DNA of 64,000 nt from an uncultured Pelagimonas sp. (GCA_947497905.1 CANMIH010000005.1:1-64000), one strand, 5' to 3'; positions 43,933 through 53,190 are shown, counted from the first letter of the stretch. Numbers and translations are program-made. Notes: generated by a model from the letters alone, not told the origin.

Positions 43933-44733
43933 TCATGCGCTTAGTTTGACGGAACGCGAAAGCTCTTTTGACGCGAGCGTAACAACCGGTGTTCCGCTCA
44001 CAGGATCAGAATACACATGGGCGTCAATCCCATAGACAGACCGCAGCAGCGCCGGCTGCAACACAGATTTGGGCGCACCTTGTGCCGCGATGGTCCCGCC
44101 CTTCATGATGACAAGTGTATCTGCATAACGGGCGGCTTGGGCAATATCGTGCAGCACAACGATACAGGCCCGACCAGCCCGAGTATGAGAGCTCAGCAGG
44201 TCAAGAATTTCAAACTGGTAGCGAACATCTAGGAAAGACGTTGGTTCATCTAGGAGGAAGTAAGGTGTGTCCTGAGCTAGGCCCATCGCAATAAAAACCC
44301 GTTGTCGCTGACCGCCGGACAGATCTGACAGAAGGCGGTTCCGCAACTCATATACCCCTGCGGTTTGCATGGATTGATCGACGATTTCATTGTCCCCTGC
44401 ACAGCGCATTCCCAACATGTTTTGATGGGGCGCCCTCCCGTAATGAACCAACTGTGCAACCGTCAAACCAGAGGGCACCACAGGGTGTTGTGGCAACAAG
44501 GTTAGACGTTTGGAAAGCTGGCGTTTACCGGTCTTTGAGATGTCGCAATCACCAATGGTCACACGTCCGCTACGAAGCGGGAGTAACCCCGCCAGAAGGC
44601 TTAGAAACGTCGACTTACCGCATCCGTTTGGACCAATAAGCGCGGTTAGTTTTCCCTTCTCCAAGCTCAGATCAATGGCACCCACTTCGAAATCTCGGTG
44701 ACCACCACAAGCCTGTTCTACAACGATGCTCAT
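43933..44733 (-). CDS. Siderophore ABC importer ATPase (FecE-like)
   Basis: 266 aa. Walker A LIGPNGCGKSTFLSLLAG, signature LSGGQRQRVFIAMGLA, Walker B YFLLDEPTSFLDV, switch VLHDI. It powers FecCD-type import of ferric siderophores, haem or cobalamin. Last gene of a four-gene operon with ATGA overlap to the permease. The siderophore class is favoured from the binding protein type. Confidence 0.92.
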   Translation of the reverse strand: MSIVVEQACGGHRDFEVGAIDLSLEKGKLTALIGPNGCGKSTFLSLLAGLLPLRSGRVTIGDCDISKTGKRQLSKRLTLLPQHPVVPSGLTVAQLVHYGRAPHQNMLGMRCAGDNEIVDQSMQTAGVYELRNRLLSDLSGGQRQRVFIAMGLAQDTPYFLLDEPTSFLDVRYQFEILDLLSSHTRAGRACIVVLHDIAQAARYADTLVIMKGGTIAAQGAPKSVLQPALLRSVYGIDAHVYSDPVSGTPVVTLASKELSRSVKLSA

Positions 44734-45719
44734 ACCTGGGACCTCTTTCCGCTCTGAATCATAATGAAAACAAAAAATGGAGCTCCAAAGAGAGCTGTCA
44801 CGATGCCAGCGGAAACCTCGATTGGCGGTGCGATGGCCCGCCCTGTCGCGTCGGCCAGCGTGACCAACCCCATTCCAATGAGCACCGCGCAGGGCATGAT
44901 CCGGCTATGCGTACCACCAATAATGCTGCGAGCCATATGCGGCGCCATGAGCCCGACAAATCCAAGGACACCCACCACCGAAACCGAGATGGCGGCCAAT
45001 GCCGCCGCCAGCCCCATGAGGATCAACCGCAACGGGCGTACGGCCACGCCTAAACTGGTTGCCGTGCTGTCGCCAAACTGTATGAGATCCACCCGAAAGC
45101 TCAGCACCAATACAAAGCTTGCGAGTATGACCAGCCACGGCCAAACCAGCTGAACATGTGTCCAGCCGCGGGCCCACAATGAGCCAGTGAGCCAAATTAG
45201 GGGCGCTGAGAACTGTGCGTCGGCAGAGGTTGCCAGAATAAAGTCGACCCCAGCGTCACAGAGAAAGCCAACCGCGATGCCGATCAAAGCCAACCGTCCG
45301 CTTGAAAACCGGCCGAAGTCCGCGCTGCCGGTGACAAGTGCAGCGGCCAGGAGGCCGCCGCTCAAAGCCGCGACAGGAAGCCACTTCAACCCTGCGCTTG
45401 GCAAGACCAGAACCAATAGGCAAACAGCGAGAGCCGCGCCGGAATTAATGCCAATAATCTTTGGGCTGGCCAGCGGGTTGCGTAACAGCGCCTGTACGGT
45501 AACGCCTGAGAGTGCCAGCGCGCCTCCCGTCAGCAGGGCCAATAACGTGCGCGGCAAACGAGAATGAAAAACGATAAACTCCTGCTTTGGTCCCTCAATA
45601 TCAAACAGGGTATTCCCAATGACATACCAGGGAATGGACACTGCCCCGGCGGACAATGACCAGATCGCAATCAAGACAACGGTGACCGTCAACGCACAAA
45701 ATATCAGGATGTCTCGCAT
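44730..45719 (-). CDS. Siderophore ABC importer permease (FecD-like)
   Basis: 329 aa. FecCD-family permease with about nine hydrophobic segments: FHSRLPRTLLALLTGGALALSG, VQALLRNPLASPKIIGINSG, VVGVLGFVGLMAPHMAR, GMGLVTLADATGRAI. It forms a heterodimer with the adjacent permease. The start codon lies directly at the end of the previous gene. Confidence 0.9.
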   Translation of the reverse strand: MRDILIFCALTVTVVLIAIWSLSAGAVSIPWYVIGNTLFDIEGPKQEFIVFHSRLPRTLLALLTGGALALSGVTVQALLRNPLASPKIIGINSGAALAVCLLVLVLPSAGLKWLPVAALSGGLLAAALVTGSADFGRFSSGRLALIGIAVGFLCDAGVDFILATSADAQFSAPLIWLTGSLWARGWTHVQLVWPWLVILASFVLVLSFRVDLIQFGDSTATSLGVAVRPLRLILMGLAAALAAISVSVVGVLGFVGLMAPHMARSIIGGTHSRIMPCAVLIGMGLVTLADATGRAIAPPIEVSAGIVTALFGAPFFVFIMIQSGKRSQV

Positions 45720-46715
45720 TCAGATGGCACCTTTAGAAAACAATGTTTGGTACAAAAAATACGGTGCCCCGATCATAGCCACCACAACACCCACAGGCAG
45801 CTCAACCGGGCTGGTGAGCCATTTGGAGGCGGCATCAGCTGCCATCAAAAGACAAGCCCCGCCTAACGCTGTTGCTGGAACAAGAATGCGATGATCCGGG
45901 CCGAGGCAAAATCGGCACATATGCGGCACGACCAACCCAGCAAACGCGATAGGCCCCGCCACAAACACAGCGGTGCCGGTCAGACACGCTGACATCAAGG
46001 CGCCAATCATCAGTGTGAGCCGCGGGTCGGCGCCGAGACCCGAGGCCTGTGCTTCACCTAACGCCATCAGGTTAAGGCGATGGGCCATCGCCAATGTCGC
46101 AACCGTACCGCCTAGGCTCCAAACAAAGAGGCTTTGAACGTGGTGCCACCGGACATCTGAGATATTGCCGAGTGTCCAACGTAGGACTTGCCGGGCAAGA
46201 TCGTCCTCAAGCGTGAAAGAGAACCGCACCATCGCTGAGGCAAAGGCACCAACAGCGACGCCCCCCAAAATTAGTCGTAACGAGACAATCCGGCCGGTGA
46301 AAACTCCTGCGATCGAAAAGGTCATGAAACCAGCCACCAAGGCGCCAATGGCCGCCAATGGCATCAGTCCAACCAAGGCGCCAACCGACGGAAAAATGAC
46401 TCCGATTGTAAGGCCCAAGGCCGCGCCCTGATTGATTCCAAGGATTGAGGGCGAGGAAAGTGGATTGCGTGTGAGAGCCTGTAAAATCAGGCCCGACAGC
46501 CCCAAATTCACCCCGAGACAGGCTGCAACCAACGTTCTGGGCAGACGGATATCCAAGATGACGGCGCCGTTGGTGGACGCCGCAAACAGATCGGACAACC
46601 GGATATCGGACCGGCCTCCCGTCATCAAAGACCCATAGACCGAGAGTATACAAACCCCAAAGGCAAGCACCGAAATGGCGCCTGCCTGAAAGGGCAACCT
46701 GTGCCGTGCGTTCAT
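45720..46715 (-). CDS. Siderophore ABC importer permease (FecC-like)
   Basis: 331 aa. FecCD-family permease paralogous to the next gene: LDIRLPRTLVAACLGVNLGLSG, LQALTRNPLSSPSILGINQG, FAGLVVPHMCRF, GACLLMAADAASKWL. Overlaps the binding-protein gene by ATGA (46712-46715), so the whole operon is translationally coupled. Confidence 0.9.
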   Translation of the reverse strand: MNARHRLPFQAGAISVLAFGVCILSVYGSLMTGGRSDIRLSDLFAASTNGAVILDIRLPRTLVAACLGVNLGLSGLILQALTRNPLSSPSILGINQGAALGLTIGVIFPSVGALVGLMPLAAIGALVAGFMTFSIAGVFTGRIVSLRLILGGVAVGAFASAMVRFSFTLEDDLARQVLRWTLGNISDVRWHHVQSLFVWSLGGTVATLAMAHRLNLMALGEAQASGLGADPRLTLMIGALMSACLTGTAVFVAGPIAFAGLVVPHMCRFCLGPDHRILVPATALGGACLLMAADAASKWLTSPVELPVGVVVAMIGAPYFLYQTLFSKGAI

Positions 46716-47647
46716 TGTTTTCCTGAAAACTCAGTCAGGATCTCAAGAACATCGTTGGCCGTCATTTCAGCTGCAAGCAGCCCACGCATTCTCGACCATT
46801 TATGGGCATTGACTGTGTAGACGTTGCTTGCCTCAACCGCCTTCAAACTGTCGTACAGCGCTTCGCCAGCCCATCCGTCAGTGAAAGCAGGATCTGCATA
46901 TTTGCCAAGGATCAACAGGTCAGGGTCAACCACAGACAACTGCTCAAGGGTGGTTGGTACATAGTTGGTTTCATAAACTTCGCCTTCTTGGGGAGTCATG
47001 GACGACGAGAAACCAAACTTCTCCAAGAGTGACCCATTGTAAGAGAGCGGGCTATGGAGCCACAGTCCGGTTGCATTGGTCACCCCGAACTGTGCATTTA
47101 CACCGTGACTTTCGTTACCAATTTTTGCGATCAGCTCCGCCATGACAGCTTCATGTTCTGCCACACGTTCCGCTGCTTTGTCTTTCAGTCCAAGCGCATC
47201 CCCAATCACAAGGGTTTGCTCGATCGCATCAGGGTACGTCCCGCCGAGGCTGTCTAAAACGATTGTCGGCGCAATCTGAGAAAGCGTGTCATAGACGCCC
47301 GAATGACGGGTCTTGTCTGCAATGATGAGATCGGGTTGCAAGGAGGCGATAACTTCAAGGCTGGGTGTTTTTCGGGTTCCCACGGATTGCCAGTCATCGC
47401 CAATTACAGCGGTATACTCTGCAACAATCCGCTGCCGTTTTTTGTCGTCCGCGATGCCCACGGGCGAGACACCCAGTGCAGCAAGCGCGTCTACAAAGCT
47501 GAATTCAAGGGCGATTACACGCTGAGGCGCATCCGGCACGTCCGTGACACCGAGTTCATGGGTGATCTCGGCGGCACCAACAGAAAACGGCAGTAGAGCC
47601 ATCAGGCCGGCCGCCAGAGAAGAAAATGTTTTTGGTCTGAATAGCAT
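46712..47647 (-). CDS. Siderophore-binding periplasmic protein (FecB-like)
   Basis: 311 aa. Signal peptide SSLAAGLMALLPFSVGAAE. Type III periplasmic-binding fold: PQRVIALEFSFVDALAALGVSPVGIADD, EVIASLQPDLIIADKT, DPDLLILGKYADP. Similar in style to ferric dicitrate or hydroxamate receptors. It is the first gene of the operon. No TonB-dependent outer-membrane receptor is present in the window, so uptake through the outer membrane must be encoded elsewhere. Confidence 0.9.
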   Translation of the reverse strand: MLFRPKTFSSLAAGLMALLPFSVGAAEITHELGVTDVPDAPQRVIALEFSFVDALAALGVSPVGIADDKKRQRIVAEYTAVIGDDWQSVGTRKTPSLEVIASLQPDLIIADKTRHSGVYDTLSQIAPTIVLDSLGGTYPDAIEQTLVIGDALGLKDKAAERVAEHEAVMAELIAKIGNESHGVNAQFGVTNATGLWLHSPLSYNGSLLEKFGFSSSMTPQEGEVYETNYVPTTLEQLSVVDPDLLILGKYADPAFTDGWAGEALYDSLKAVEASNVYTVNAHKWSRMRGLLAAEMTANDVLEILTEFSGKQ

Positions 47648-47721
47648 GTGCCATGTCTCCGGGTGTGAGAGTGTTGGCTAGTGCAGCAGAACGCAGTGGC
47701 TGACTTCCCCCTATTTAATCC

Positions 47722-47734
47722 GACTAATCTAGTC
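47722..47734. promoter_or_regulatory. Palindrome upstream of siderophore operon
   Basis: GACTA-ATC-TAGTC, 75 bp before the fecB-like start. Candidate operator for an iron regulator (Irr, RirA or Fur type); the match to any named box is not established. Confidence 0.45.
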
Positions 47735-48139
47735 AAGAAATCATTTTCTGTTGGTCCGCCCCCTTTTACGCGTCGACCGCTAGAACAGAAATTAGTAGGT
47801 GGATTTTAGCGGAAACAGAAATTGAATGCCTGCGTCAATTGATAGGTCCGGCCAGAGTTCGGACACTACAAACGCTAAACTTCAAACTATTGCTGCAGAT
47901 TCCCCAAGCGGCAGCTCGCCAGAAATAGGGCGCTTTGGGCGGGATGCGGCCGTTAACAATCAGTCGATGTATGGCCTCAAAGCCCCGTACACCCAACGAC
48001 TGCCCTTAGCCTACCCAACAGCGCACCAGCGCCACGAGCCTGCGGCGAAGAACCTCTTTGAGCCGCGTAGCTCAAATGAGAGGAAACGAGAACAGAACAT
48101 GAAGGTGGGAGTAAGCCGAATTCAGGCCCACAAACGAAA

Positions 48140-48164
48140 ACGGGCGCACCAGAGGCACACCCGT
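48140..48164 (-). terminator. Probable tRNA-Leu terminator
   Basis: On the minus strand ACGGG pairs with CCCGT around a 15-base loop, followed by TTTCGTTT. Weak but well placed behind tRNA-Leu. Confidence 0.5.
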
Positions 48165-48194
48165 GTTTCTTACGCAAACCCAACCACTTAGTAG

Positions 48195-48280
48195 TGGTAC
48201 CCAAGGCCGGACTCGAACCGGCACGCCCGCAAAGGCGGGGGATTTTGAATCCCCTGCGTCTACCATTCCGCCACTTGGGC
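48195..48280 (-). tRNA. tRNA-Leu (CAA)
   Basis: 86-nt class II tRNA read from 48280 to 48195. Acceptor GCCCAAG, anticodon loop TTCAAAA (anticodon CAA), long variable arm CGCCTTTGCGGGCG, T-arm GGTTCGAGTCC, encoded CCA. Acceptor position 1-72 is a G-U pair. Confidence 0.93.
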
Positions 48281-48397
48281 TTGCGTTCGCACCGTGTAAC
48301 CATCTCAGAGGACAAGGTAAAGGGCATTTTTCAATTTCCTTTGCCTTGACCAACATTCCTTTGCGTGGTCTGTCGCAAATCAACGTGGAGGTGGCAG

Positions 48398-48976
48398 ATG
48401 TTGCGTGGATTGTACAATTGGACCATGGCTCAGGCCGAGCATAAGCATGCGCTTTGGGTGCTTGCGGCCGTCGCCTTTGTCGAAAGTTCGGTTTTTCCCA
48501 TCCCACCTGACGTCATCATGATTCCCATGATCCTTGCAGCGCCGCATCGCGCCTGGTTAATCGCGCTGGTCGCTACGGTCGCATCCGTACTGGGCGGCAT
48601 TCTCGGCTATGGCATTGGCGCCTTTTTCTTTGAAAGCATCGGGCAACCTCTGCTTGAGAGCATGGGCAAAGCCGACAAGATTGCCGAGTTCAATGAGCGC
48701 TTTAACGGTGTTGGGTTCTGGGCGGTTTTGATCGCGGGGATCACCCCCTTCCCCTATAAGGTGATAACCATCATGTCCGGTTGGACAGCCATGCCTATGG
48801 CAACCTTCCTGACCACCTCGGTGATTGCGCGCGCGCTGCGGTTCTTTATCGTCGCTTTTTTGCTCAAAACCTTTGGATCACCAATTCGTGAGTTCATTGA
48901 GAAGCGTCTGGGGCTTGTCTTTACCCTCTTTGTTGCGCTTCTACTCGGGGGCTTTCTTTTGGTGAGATACCTATGA
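48398..48976 (+). CDS. YqaA/DedA-family membrane protein
   Basis: 192 aa. SNARE-associated/DedA-like fold: VAFVESSVFPIPPDVIMIPMIL near the start, GFWAVLIAGITPFPYKVITIMSG, and a C-terminal hydrophobic stretch. Such proteins are proposed lipid or cation transporters. The start at 48398 follows GGAGG. It overlaps dsbB by ATGA, so the pair is coupled. Confidence 0.88.
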   Translation: MLRGLYNWTMAQAEHKHALWVLAAVAFVESSVFPIPPDVIMIPMILAAPHRAWLIALVATVASVLGGILGYGIGAFFFESIGQPLLESMGKADKIAEFNERFNGVGFWAVLIAGITPFPYKVITIMSGWTAMPMATFLTTSVIARALRFFIVAFLLKTFGSPIREFIEKRLGLVFTLFVALLLGGFLLVRYL

Positions 48977-49431
48977 AAAAACCTTTGGTTCTATTGGCCA
49001 CGGCTGGCTCGGCGGCTCTCATGCTTGGCGCATTGGGCTTTCAATACATCGGCGACATGCCGCCCTGCAAAATGTGCTACTGGCAGCGCTATGGTCACAT
49101 AACGGCCATCGCACTTGGTGTGCTGGCCTTCTTTGTTCCCGTAAACGTGTTGATCGCCCTCGCGCTCTTGGCGGTTTTGACGAGCGCAGCGATTGGTGGC
49201 TTTCATGCCGGTGTGGAACAGGGATGGTGGGAAGGGCCCACAACCTGCACCTCTGGCCCAATTGGGGGGTTGTCGACTGATGACCTGCTTAACCAGATCA
49301 TGAGCGCCCCACTGGTACGCTGTGATGAAATCCCCTGGGAGTTGTTTGGCCTCTCGATGGCGGGCTGGAACATGGTCGCCTCATTGGGCATTGTTGCCGT
49401 CTGTTACCTTGCCCTGCGTCAGACGCGCTAA
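48973..49431 (+). CDS. dsbB: Disulfide bond formation protein B
   Basis: 152 aa, four hydrophobic segments. First periplasmic Cys pair in MPPCKMCYWQRYGH, second pair in PTTCTSGPIGG and PLVRCDEIPWE. DsbB reoxidises DsbA and passes electrons to ubiquinone. Slightly short and with wider spacing than in E. coli, as is common in alphaproteobacteria. Confidence 0.92.
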   Translation: MKKPLVLLATAGSAALMLGALGFQYIGDMPPCKMCYWQRYGHITAIALGVLAFFVPVNVLIALALLAVLTSAAIGGFHAGVEQGWWEGPTTCTSGPIGGLSTDDLLNQIMSAPLVRCDEIPWELFGLSMAGWNMVASLGIVAVCYLALRQTR

Positions 49432-49450
49432 CCCCTCGTGACTTTCCCAC

Positions 49451-49480
49451 TCTGCTCTGGCATCAACGGCTTAGAGCAGA
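49451..49480. repeat. Inverted repeat between dsbB and small ORF
   Basis: TCTGCTCT (49451-49458) and AGAGCAGA (49473-49480) form a perfect 8-bp stem, 13 bases before ATG 49494. It could end dsbB transcription or control the small gene; no T-run follows. Confidence 0.55.
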
Positions 49481-49493
49481 GCGGATATATAAA

Positions 49494-49637
49494 ATGACAA
49501 ACCAACTCGCCATCATTCTCGGATCCATCATCGCTGCTGCGGTCCTTGGAGATCTTATGCTCAATGGTGGCGAAGCTGTTTTATTTCTTAGCCGCAAATT
49601 CTTCTTGTTGCTGGATTGGATGGCCTTCTGGCGCTGA
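49494..49637 (+). CDS. 47-residue single-helix membrane protein
   Basis: 47 aa. One strong hydrophobic helix (LAIILGSIIAAAVLGDLML) followed by an amphipathic tail ending in LLDWMAFWR. No recognised domain. Composition and position just upstream of gap look like a small conserved membrane protein of the group, but this is from memory. The Shine-Dalgarno is weak. Confidence 0.6.
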   Translation: MTNQLAIILGSIIAAAVLGDLMLNGGEAVLFLSRKFFLLLDWMAFWR

Positions 49638-49787
49638 GCGTTTCCCTTAGGTTAGAAGCAACATCTTCGTTATCGCAAACATTCTGAGCCAGCAATGGCT
49701 TGACTTTTTCTCACGCGAGTGATTGTTAGCGGTAACAGATTTCAGGGCATATCGGCAGGTGCCGATGCAGCCAGAAGGAGGAACTCC

Positions 49788-50789
49788 ATGACCGTAAAAG
49801 TCGCCATCAATGGCTTTGGCCGCATTGGCCGCAACATCCTGCGCGCCATCATTGAATCTGGTCGCACAGACATCGAAGTGATCGCGATCAACGACCTGGG
49901 GCCGGTAGAAACCAATGCTCACCTGCTGCAATATGACAGTGTACATGGCCGTTTCCCGGTAGAGGTCCAAACCGGTGATGATTTCATCGATGTCGGCCGT
50001 GGTCCGATCCGTGTGACAGCCATTCGCAATCCCGCCGACCTGCCGTGGTCCGATGTGGATGTGGTTCTGGAATGCACCGGGATTTTCACCTCGAAAGAGG
50101 CCTGCCAGGCACATCTTGAAAACGGATCGAAGCGCGTTCTGATTTCCGCTCCGGGCAAAGACGCGGACAAGACCATTGTCTTTGGTGTGAATGACGACAC
50201 CCTCACCTCTGAGGATCTCGTTGTTTCCAACGCCTCCTGCACCACCAACTGTCTGTCTCCAGTGGCCAAAATCCTGAACGATACCATCGGGATCACCAAA
50301 GGCTTTATGACCACCGTGCACTCCTACACGGGCGATCAGCCGACTTTGGACACCATGCACAAAGACCTCTACCGCGCCCGTGCCGCCGCCATGTCGATGA
50401 TTCCGACATCCACCGGCGCCGCAAAGGCTGTTGGACTGGTCCTGCCTGAGATGGCTGGTAAACTTGACGGCGTTGCAATCCGCGTCCCAACGCCAAATGT
50501 CTCGGTTGTTGACCTGACATTTGAGGCGTCGCGCGAAACTTCGGTTGACGAAATCAACAATGCTATCCGTGGTGCGGCAGATGGCCCGCTGAAAGGTGTG
50601 CTGGGTTATACCGACAAACCTTTGGTGAGCATGGATTTCAATCACGATGCCCACTCGTCGATCTTTGCAACCGATCAGACCAAGGTCCTCGAAGGCAATA
50701 TGGTGCGCATCCTGACCTGGTATGACAACGAATGGGGCTTTTCCAACCGCATGGCCGACACCGCCGTGGCCATGGGCAAGCTCATCTAA
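49788..50789 (+). CDS. gap: Glyceraldehyde-3-phosphate dehydrogenase, type I
   Basis: 333 aa. NAD-binding [14 protein letters not shown], catalytic [16 protein letters not shown] (Cys), [20 protein letters not shown], and C-terminal [12 protein letters not shown]. It catalyses the oxidative phosphorylation of glyceraldehyde 3-phosphate. The start at 49788 follows AAGGAGGAA. Standalone gene with a following hairpin. Cofactor preference (NAD versus NADP) cannot be fixed by eye. Confidence 0.96.
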   Translation: MTVKVAINGFGRIGRNILRAIIESGRTDIEVIAINDLGPVETNAHLLQYDSVHGRFPVEVQTGDDFIDVGRGPIRVTAIRNPADLPWSDVDVVLECTGIFTSKEACQAHLENGSKRVLISAPGKDADKTIVFGVNDDTLTSEDLVVSNASCTTNCLSPVAKILNDTIGITKGFMTTVHSYTGDQPTLDTMHKDLYRARAAAMSMIPTSTGAAKAVGLVLPEMAGKLDGVAIRVPTPNVSVVDLTFEASRETSVDEINNAIRGAADGPLKGVLGYTDKPLVSMDFNHDAHSSIFATDQTKVLEGNMVRILTWYDNEWGFSNRMADTAVAMGKLI

Positions 50790-50814
50790 AGTCAAAAACA
50801 ATCATAAAATCAAA

Positions 50815-50841
50815 GGGTCGCCGTCGTTGGCGGCCCTATTT
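50815..50841. terminator. Terminator after gap
   Basis: GGGTCGCC (50815-50822) pairs with GGCGGCCC (50829-50836) with one wobble pair, then TATTTCG. It overlaps the stop codon of the convergent small gene. Confidence 0.7.
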
Positions 50842-51060
50842 CGTTGCAACCACCTTTTGGGCATCGCGGTAAGCCATCAGGGCCACGGTATTGCCAGCCG
50901 GATTTTTGGTGGTTGGGCGACCCGGAAAAGCCCAGAGGTTCGGGGTGCGCGCCGGTTCCGTCATCGGCGCCTGCGCCCTTGGGCGCGTTTCTTTTACGAT
51001 TGTTTCCTCCGGACTGCGCAGACGCAGCCAAGTGGGCGAGTGTGACCTTAGCACATCCAT
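50836..51060 (-). CDS. Small hypothetical protein
   Basis: 74 aa, no recognised domain; basic and proline-rich (KETRPRAQAPMTEPART, WAFPGRPTTKNPAG) with a helical end LMAYRDAQKVVATK. TAGGAGAG lies 5-12 bases before the ATG, which is the main support. An overlapping longer frame (50810-51103) has no ribosome site and is rejected. Confidence 0.55.
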   Translation of the reverse strand: MDVLRSHSPTWLRLRSPEETIVKETRPRAQAPMTEPARTPNLWAFPGRPTTKNPAGNTVALMAYRDAQKVVATK

Positions 51061-51182
51061 GGTACTCTCCTAAATCAAGAGTCCACGCAGCCCCGACACC
51101 CAAAATACCCTCAAACCACAGGTCGAGGGTATGGGATCACGGTTAAAAAGGTCTTAATAGCCCCGAAGCGGCCCGATTAGAG

Positions 51183-51677
51183 TTATCCGTGGAACCGCCG
51201 TTGCAAGGCTTTGTGCACATCCGGGGTTACGAAATTCGAAACGTCGCCACCCAAACGCGCAATTTCTTTCACCAATTTTGATGCAATTGCCTGGTGTTTT
51301 GCTTCTGCCATCAAAAAAACGGTCTCAACACTGTCGTCCAACACGCGGTTCATGCCGACCATTTGGTATTCATACTCAAAGTCAGCCACCGCGCGCAATC
51401 CACGCACAATCAGCGAAGCCCCGACGTCGCGGGCGCAATTGATCAACAGATTCTCGAAGGGATGAACCACAATTTCGGTGCCAGTCTGCTCTGATAGCAA
51501 GGCGCATTCCGCCTCAATCATCGCAACCCGCTCTTCGAGCGAAAACAAAGGCCCCTTGTCACGGTTGATCGCCACCCCAATCACCAGACGGTCTACCAAC
51601 AAAGACGCCCGACGAATGATATCAATATGACCAAGAGTGATAGGATCAAATGTGCCGGGATACAGACCAATGCGCAT
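51183..51677 (-). CDS. coaD: Phosphopantetheine adenylyltransferase
   Basis: 164 aa. Fourth step of coenzyme A synthesis, adding AMP to 4'-phosphopantetheine. Motifs: YPGTFDPITLGHIDII (HxGH), VIGVAINRDKGPLFSLEERV, NLLINCARDVGASLIVRGLRAVADFEYE and ASKLVKEIARLGGDVS. The start at 51677 follows AAAGG. Confidence 0.95.
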   Translation of the reverse strand: MRIGLYPGTFDPITLGHIDIIRRASLLVDRLVIGVAINRDKGPLFSLEERVAMIEAECALLSEQTGTEIVVHPFENLLINCARDVGASLIVRGLRAVADFEYEYQMVGMNRVLDDSVETVFLMAEAKHQAIASKLVKEIARLGGDVSNFVTPDVHKALQRRFHG

Positions 51678-51792
51678 GTCAGGACCTTTAGTTAGGAGGT
51701 GCAGGCGCACGCAACAATATTGCGCATCAGATTGCAAGGGCGAATGGTGTCACGCCCCTGCCCGTTTTTGGCCAATTGGCCCAGGGACCGCC

Positions 51793-52227
51793 TTAGCGAC
51801 CCATAATCATGCCTTCTAGGGCGTCTTTCTCCATCGCAACCTGCGACAAGCGCGCTTTGACTACATCGCCCAGCGTCACAAGACCAACCAGAACCCCATC
51901 CTCAACGACAGGCATGTGACGGAAACGGCCTTCGGTCATTTTGGCCAGAACTTCATCCGCCATCGACGCTACTCCACAGGTCACAAGCTCGCGGGTCATA
52001 TAGGTCGCAACCGAGTCTTGCAGGCAGGCCCCGCCACGTGTGGCAAGCTCGCGCACGATATCGCGCTCTGACAAAATGCCATCTGCGGATTTGCCATCCT
52101 CGGAGACAACCACTGTCCCGATGCGTTTCTCAGCCAGCACTTTGGCCGCATCCGACACCAATGTGTCTGGTGTGACTGTGAACACACCTGCTGCACCCTT
52201 GCTCTTGAGAATTTGCTGGACCTGCAT
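51793..52227 (-). CDS. Tandem CBS-domain protein
   Basis: 144 aa consisting of two CBS domains (VFTVTPDTLVSDAAKVLAEK, GILSERDIVRELA; LVTCGVASMADEVLAKMTE, PVVEDGVLVGLVTLGDVV). They bind adenine nucleotides and usually act as energy or stress sensors. No fused effector domain. The start at 52227 follows AGGGAGGAAC. Confidence 0.9.
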   Translation of the reverse strand: MQVQQILKSKGAAGVFTVTPDTLVSDAAKVLAEKRIGTVVVSEDGKSADGILSERDIVRELATRGGACLQDSVATYMTRELVTCGVASMADEVLAKMTEGRFRHMPVVEDGVLVGLVTLGDVVKARLSQVAMEKDALEGMIMGR

Positions 52228-52287
52228 AGGGTTCCTCCCTGAATTCAACCTTCATACACCTCAGCGTTTACCGCAATTGCGGCGCTG

Positions 52288-53181
52288 TCAAGTCAGAGCT
52301 TCCAGTCGCACCAGCTCTTCTTTGATCCCCTGCATCAGGGCGTCGGCAAACCGGTTCATACGCTCAAGACGCCGGTCGTCCGCATGCCGAACCAGATAGA
52401 AGCTTCGGGTCAAACTCACCTCATCTTTCAGGATCTGCCGCAACCCTGAGGCCGCTGTCATCGCAAAATCATGCACAACACCAAGCCCCGCGCCCGTACG
52501 CACCCAATGGAATTGAACCGAAACAGAATTGGAGGCCAGCGGCACGCGCTCTAGCCCCAGATCCGCGAGATAATCGAGCTCCTTGTCGAAAATCATATCG
52601 GGAATGTACCCGATCACGCGATGTCCCTTTAGGTCAGAAAGCTGGCGAATAGGAGGATTTTCCGAAAGATATTGGTCACTTGCCGCAAGGTGGAGGTGAT
52701 AGTCCGATACTTTTTGCACAAGAATACGACCCGCAGTTGGGGGCGATACAGTTATCGCCATATCCACCTCACGTCGAGACAGGTTCAACACTCTGGGCAG
52801 GGCGACGATCTGAAGATCCAGATCCGGATTGGCATCCGAGATGCGCGCGCAGACCTGCGGCAGAAGAAAGTTGGCACTGCCGTCTGGTGCCCCAATCCGG
52901 ATCTGCCCGGACAATCCTTCGCTGCGCCCGCGCACGGCTTCATTGGCCATCGAGAACGCCTGTTCCGCAGCTTCGGCATGCGGCACAAGCCGCGCCCCCG
53001 CTTCGGTCAGCGCATAGCCCTGCGGCGATTTGCCAAACAAGGGTGCCCCCATGGATTGCTCCAATCGCGCCACACGCCGCCCCACCGTGGCCGGATCCAT
53101 GCGCAATGCCCGCCCCGCAGAGGACAAACTGTCTCCGCGTGCGACCGCAAGAAACACTCGCAAATCGTCCCAGTCTTTCAT
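52288..53181 (-). CDS. LysR-family regulator
   Basis: 297 aa. LysR HTH (WDDLRVFLAVARGDSLSSAG, RALRMDPATVGRRVARLEQ) and LTTR effector domain (GLSGQIRIGAPDGSANFLLP). Divergent from mmsA with a 101-bp intergenic region containing repeated ATTTTGCAA, so it probably regulates the valine-catabolism genes. The start at 53181 follows GAGGGTG. Confidence 0.9.
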   Translation of the reverse strand: MKDWDDLRVFLAVARGDSLSSAGRALRMDPATVGRRVARLEQSMGAPLFGKSPQGYALTEAGARLVPHAEAAEQAFSMANEAVRGRSEGLSGQIRIGAPDGSANFLLPQVCARISDANPDLDLQIVALPRVLNLSRREVDMAITVSPPTAGRILVQKVSDYHLHLAASDQYLSENPPIRQLSDLKGHRVIGYIPDMIFDKELDYLADLGLERVPLASNSVSVQFHWVRTGAGLGVVHDFAMTAASGLRQILKDEVSLTRSFYLVRHADDRRLERMNRFADALMQGIKEELVRLEALT

Positions 53182-53190
53182 GACACCCTC

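Larger units (their letters stand above)
47648..48194. other. 547-bp non-coding region before tRNA-Leu
   Basis: No credible gene. It holds a palindrome (47722-47734), AACAGAAA in three copies (inverted at 47745-47752, direct at 47784-47791 and 47814-47821), and a probable tRNA terminator at 48140-48164. The frame at 47826-48191 lacks a ribosome site and protein-like composition. Confidence 0.6.

Noticed and set aside
47826-48191. 121-codon plus-strand frame before tRNA-Leu
   Set aside because: No ribosome site, unlikely composition, and it overlaps the probable tRNA terminator.
49647-50801. 384-codon minus-strand frame
   Set aside because: Antisense of gap.
50810-51103. 97-codon minus-strand frame overlapping the small gene after gap
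   Set aside because: No Shine-Dalgarno, and the alternative frame has a good one.
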